IMG/VR virus record: IMGVR_UViG_3300033994_001868
Location: 1 to 61,438 of that record
Length of the DNA stretch: 61,438 bases
Reading direction: 5' to 3' (one strand)
DNA from: a virus
A program made the position numbers and the translations under genes. Shown here in pieces: positions 59,199 through 61,438 of this stretch; the stretch's first letter is position 1, and each line of letters opens with the position of its first letter. The notes under the pieces are model-generated. The model saw only the letters and a program-made list of their open reading frames with translations, did not search any database and had not been told where the DNA came from.

Positions 59199-60885
59199 AT
59201 TTAATCATTTTTGATTTAATTTTTTGAATATCTTCTAAAATATTTTTTTTCTTTTGTTCAGATTCAAATTGAGGTAATAAATCACCAATTTTATCTAAGA
59301 TATCATCAACACTATATCCAAAAATTTCAAATCCGTCACCAGTATCTTTAACATCTTTTTTATCTTGGATTTTTGACACTAACTCTTTTTGACTTTCTTT
59401 ATCTCCGGGTTTAGCGTCTACAAAAGTTCCTAACCCAACATAGTCTAAAAATTTTTCTAGTTTATTTGGTTCTTTAGTATTATTTTTTTCAGTTTCAATA
59501 TCACCACCCCTATTATCAAACATAGAATAGTCATAATCAGATTCACTATTACCCCAATTTTTTAAAATAAATTGTTTTATTGTTTGACCTTCAGTTTTTG
59601 CTTTATGTCCCGGATTTATTTCACCATGGCCGTAAATCCTATCAGGACTATACCCCAAAGATTTAACCAATTTAAGTGCAGAAACCGCCTGTACAGGTAA
59701 AATGTCATCATCATTCATACCAACAACTTCAACACCTTCAGTGTTAGAATTATTAATTCCTTTTGGAGCCGATGGGAAATCACTTGAATTTAAAATATGA
59801 GCCCCTCTACTTCCATCAGGTAATGTTCGAACAATAGACCCATCTCTTTCTATAACCCATTGAACACCTAATCCACCTTTTCTACTATTAAGAATGCCAA
59901 CAACTTTTTCAGCATCACCCCTACCAGCAGTATGATGGATAACAAAAAAATTTCTTGATTTAAGTTTTTCATTTTTCCTTCCATAAGTTGACATCCCTGA
60001 AATATCGCTAATCTGAAGAGTTTCTAAAATATTTTTTTTCTTTTGTTCAGATTCAAATTGAGGTATAATACTTTTTACGTTATCTAATATATCGTCTAAT
60101 TTATATCCAAATATTTCAAAACCTTCATCATTATCTTTCACATCATCATCTGAAAAAAGTTCTTTTGCCTTATCCACCAGTCCTTTTTGACTTTCTTTAT
60201 TACCTGCCGTCGCGTCACTCAATTCACCTAACCCAACATAATCTAAAAACTTATCAAGTTTAGACGGTTCTTTTTTATCGATAATTTCATTATTTGGAAC
60301 TTCAGGAAATTCAAAACTATCTAAACTTGACACATTTATTGAATTACAAAACTTTGGTGTAAATCTACTTTCATCTCTCCCATTCTCTGACCAAGATAGG
60401 TGAAAATGATTACCTGTTGAATTTCTTGTTCCGTGTCTGTATTCATCAATAAATGTAAATCCTGGAATACTTTTTCTTGCGGCACATAGTAACGTTGAAA
60501 TTTTATCCAATATTTCATTATCGGTTTCTTTGATGTCACCTTGTTCATTTTTCCAAAAAACTACGTCATTAGCGTTGCCTTTATTATGTCTACTGGTACC
60601 TGATATTCTTCGATGAAAACTATCCCTACCCGAACCAAATTGTATGTTTAAATCAGGCATTTCTTTTTTAAACGCTGAACCTATTTTTTGTAATATACTA
60701 GAAAACTCAGGTGTAATATCACCAACTTCATCTAATGTTGGTTTAACTTTATACCCTAAACTTTGTAAATGAGCTCTAGCGTTTTTAGCGTTAAAAAAAG
60801 TTGATTTATCAATCGCATCCTCAAATATATATTCTAACTTACGTAGTTCTTTTAATGATTGTTCGTGTAATTGTTTTTTATTCAT
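59197..60885 (-). CDS. Two-domain peptidoglycan hydrolase (M15-like peptidase plus amidase_2)
   Basis: A 562-residue protein. Residues 55-180 resemble an M15/VanY-type peptidase: SGTSRHNKGNANDVVF (H100, D107) and STGNHFHLSW (H160, H162). Residues 305-445 are an amidase_2 (PGRP) domain: FFVIHHTAGRGD, GVQWVIERDG and IYGHGEINPGHKAKTEG. Two copies of a roughly 85-residue linker module (205-290 and 471-556; KxxKFLDYVGLG, GFEIFGY, PQFESEQKKKNIL) flank the amidase. The N-terminus to YIFE is leader-like. It could be a lysin or a virion-carried hydrolase. TATTTATA lies 13 nt before its ATG. Confidence 0.85.
   Translation of the reverse strand: MNKKQLHEQSLKELRKLEYIFEDAIDKSTFFNAKNARAHLQSLGYKVKPTLDEVGDITPEFSSILQKIGSAFKKEMPDLNIQFGSGRDSFHRRISGTSRHNKGNANDVVFWKNEQGDIKETDNEILDKISTLLCAARKSIPGFTFIDEYRHGTRNSTGNHFHLSWSENGRDESRFTPKFCNSINVSSLDSFEFPEVPNNEIIDKKEPSKLDKFLDYVGLGELSDATAGNKESQKGLVDKAKELFSDDDVKDNDEGFEIFGYKLDDILDNVKSIIPQFESEQKKKNILETLQISDISGMSTYGRKNEKLKSRNFFVIHHTAGRGDAEKVVGILNSRKGGLGVQWVIERDGSIVRTLPDGSRGAHILNSSDFPSAPKGINNSNTEGVEVVGMNDDDILPVQAVSALKLVKSLGYSPDRIYGHGEINPGHKAKTEGQTIKQFILKNWGNSESDYDYSMFDNRGGDIETEKNNTKEPNKLEKFLDYVGLGTFVDAKPGDKESQKELVSKIQDKKDVKDTGDGFEIFGYSVDDILDKIGDLLPQFESEQKKKNILEDIQKIKSKMIK
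59233..59276 (-). repeat. 44-bp exact direct repeat, copy 1
   Basis: Identical over 44 bp to 60022-60065. It encodes the PQFESEQKKKNIL part of the second linker module of the hydrolase. Confidence 0.9.
60022..60065 (-). repeat. 44-bp exact direct repeat, copy 2
   Basis: Identical to 59233-59276. The copies are offset by 789 bp, a multiple of three, so recombination between them would remove the amidase domain in frame. Confidence 0.9.
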
Positions 60886-60898
60886 TATAAAAATGGTA

Positions 60899-60910
60899 TA
60901 TTTATAAATA
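60899..60910. promoter_or_regulatory. Palindromic TATTTATAAATA element between divergent genes
   Basis: TATTTATA and TATAAATA overlap, so the element reads the same on both strands. It is 13 nt from the hydrolase ATG and 2 nt from the ATG at 60913. The hydrolase side has the preferred spacing. Confidence 0.45.
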
Positions 60911-60912
60911 TT

Positions 60913-61438
60913 ATGGAAAACAATAAATTAATTCAAATCGCGAAAAAGCTATCTTTATCCATTAAAGATACAAATGTTACACAAATATCAAGAAAATTAA
61001 ATGACCGTAAAGGCCCGTATAAACAAATGATGTCCGTGTTAGAAGGATGGGATTTTGTTAAATTGGTATTTTTAATCAATGCCATTAATAATGGTGAAAA
61101 AGAATTTGAATCAATATTATGGAAAGTAGATAATGAAAGATTTACCTATGCAATTGCTAATGTATTTGATACTGAAGTTCAGGAAAGCTGTGATTACTGT
61201 GGTGGTGATGGTGAAATTAGTTGCAGTGAATGTGATGGTTCAGGTGAAGTAGAATGTTCTGATTGTGGTGGTGAAGGTGAAGACGACGAAGGTGAAACAT
61301 GTTCAAATTGTGATGGTGGTGGTAAAAGTGAATGTGATTCCTGTGGGGGTAGAGGTACTGAAGATTGTTATGACTGTGGTGGTACAGGTGAACAACAAAA
61401 AAGCGACGCTTACGAATTAAAATTAGACTTTTATTTTA
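60913..61438 (+). CDS. DnaJ-type zinc-finger protein without J domain (partial)
   Basis: The gene runs off the right edge; 175 residues are visible. Residues 1-90 are helical and not a J domain (no HPD). Residues 93-160 hold six CxxCxGxG-type units (CDYCGGDG, CSECDGSG, CSDCGGEG, CSNCDGGG, CDSCGGRG, CYDCGGTG). DnaJ has four such units forming two zinc sites, so six would give three. Related zinc modules bind unfolded chains. It could be a client-binding or redox factor; the missing C-terminus may hold more. Confidence 0.78.
   Translation, partial: MENNKLIQIAKKLSLSIKDTNVTQISRKLNDRKGPYKQMMSVLEGWDFVKLVFLINAINNGEKEFESILWKVDNERFTYAIANVFDTEVQESCDYCGGDGEISCSECDGSGEVECSDCGGEGEDDEGETCSNCDGGGKSECDSCGGRGTEDCYDCGGTGEQQKSDAYELKLDFYF

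Noticed and set aside
72-60885. Reassignment of TAG to an amino acid
   Set aside because: TAG is absent as a stop, but conserved genes are full length under the standard code and need no read-through of TAG.

Overview
The window is a stretch of a large, AT-rich, T4-like (myovirus-type) phage genome. The evidence is a T4-order head cassette on the minus strand between 39.8 and 49.4 kb (terminase large subunit, portal, core-like protein, prohead protease, scaffold, major capsid protein), a family B DNA polymerase, a candidate gp55-type late sigma factor, PhoH and dUTPase. The host is probably a member of the Bacteroidetes. Promoter-like sites match the TTTG-N19-TAnnTTTG pattern of that phylum, one small protein is of the DUF4494 type common there, the tmRNA reading frame resumes with Gly, and gene starts lack visible Shine-Dalgarno sequences.

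Layout. 0-11.5 kb: a superoxide dismutase fused to an Mrr-like nuclease domain, virion proteins, DNA polymerase, a 974-residue fibre-like protein with a Thr/Pro-rich stalk, and small putative virion genes including a WYL-domain protein. 11.5-30.5 kb: a tightly packed plus-strand cassette of glycosyltransferases and nucleotide-sugar enzymes (Gmd, WecB-like, RmlC/RmlD-like, DegT-like, acyltransferase, methyltransferase), with a DEDD exonuclease, dUTPase and PhoH embedded. 30.5-39.5 kb: the late sigma candidate, large tail/baseplate-like proteins, and several small proteins that start with a similar amphipathic helix ending in L/I-x-E. 39.5-54.6 kb: the head cassette and associated acidic or low-complexity proteins, with a ribosomal protein bS21 gene inserted on the opposite strand. 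54.6-61.4 kb: a ClpC-like unfoldase without its N-domain, an M20 peptidase, a complete tmRNA gene, a two-domain peptidoglycan hydrolase with an internal duplication, and the start of a DnaJ-type zinc-finger protein.

How it may work together. Two classes of start signal are visible: host-like promoters before the ClpC-like gene, the tmRNA and a small unknown gene, and a TATTTAT element, usually 13-19 nt before the start codon, mainly before virion genes. That fits early transcription by the host enzyme and late transcription through the gp55-like factor. bS21, tmRNA, ClpC and the peptidase look like a phage kit for ribosome reprogramming, ribosome rescue and protein turnover. The prohead protease and the recurring N-terminal L/I-x-E leaders suggest that a set of accessory proteins (superoxide dismutase/nuclease, WYL protein, Cys-motif proteins, peptidoglycan hydrolase) may be packed in the capsid and delivered with the DNA. 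This capsid-cargo idea is inference and is the most interesting hypothesis for the window.

No tRNA, CRISPR array, IS element or integrase was seen. All complete genes called here end in TAA or TGA, never TAG.
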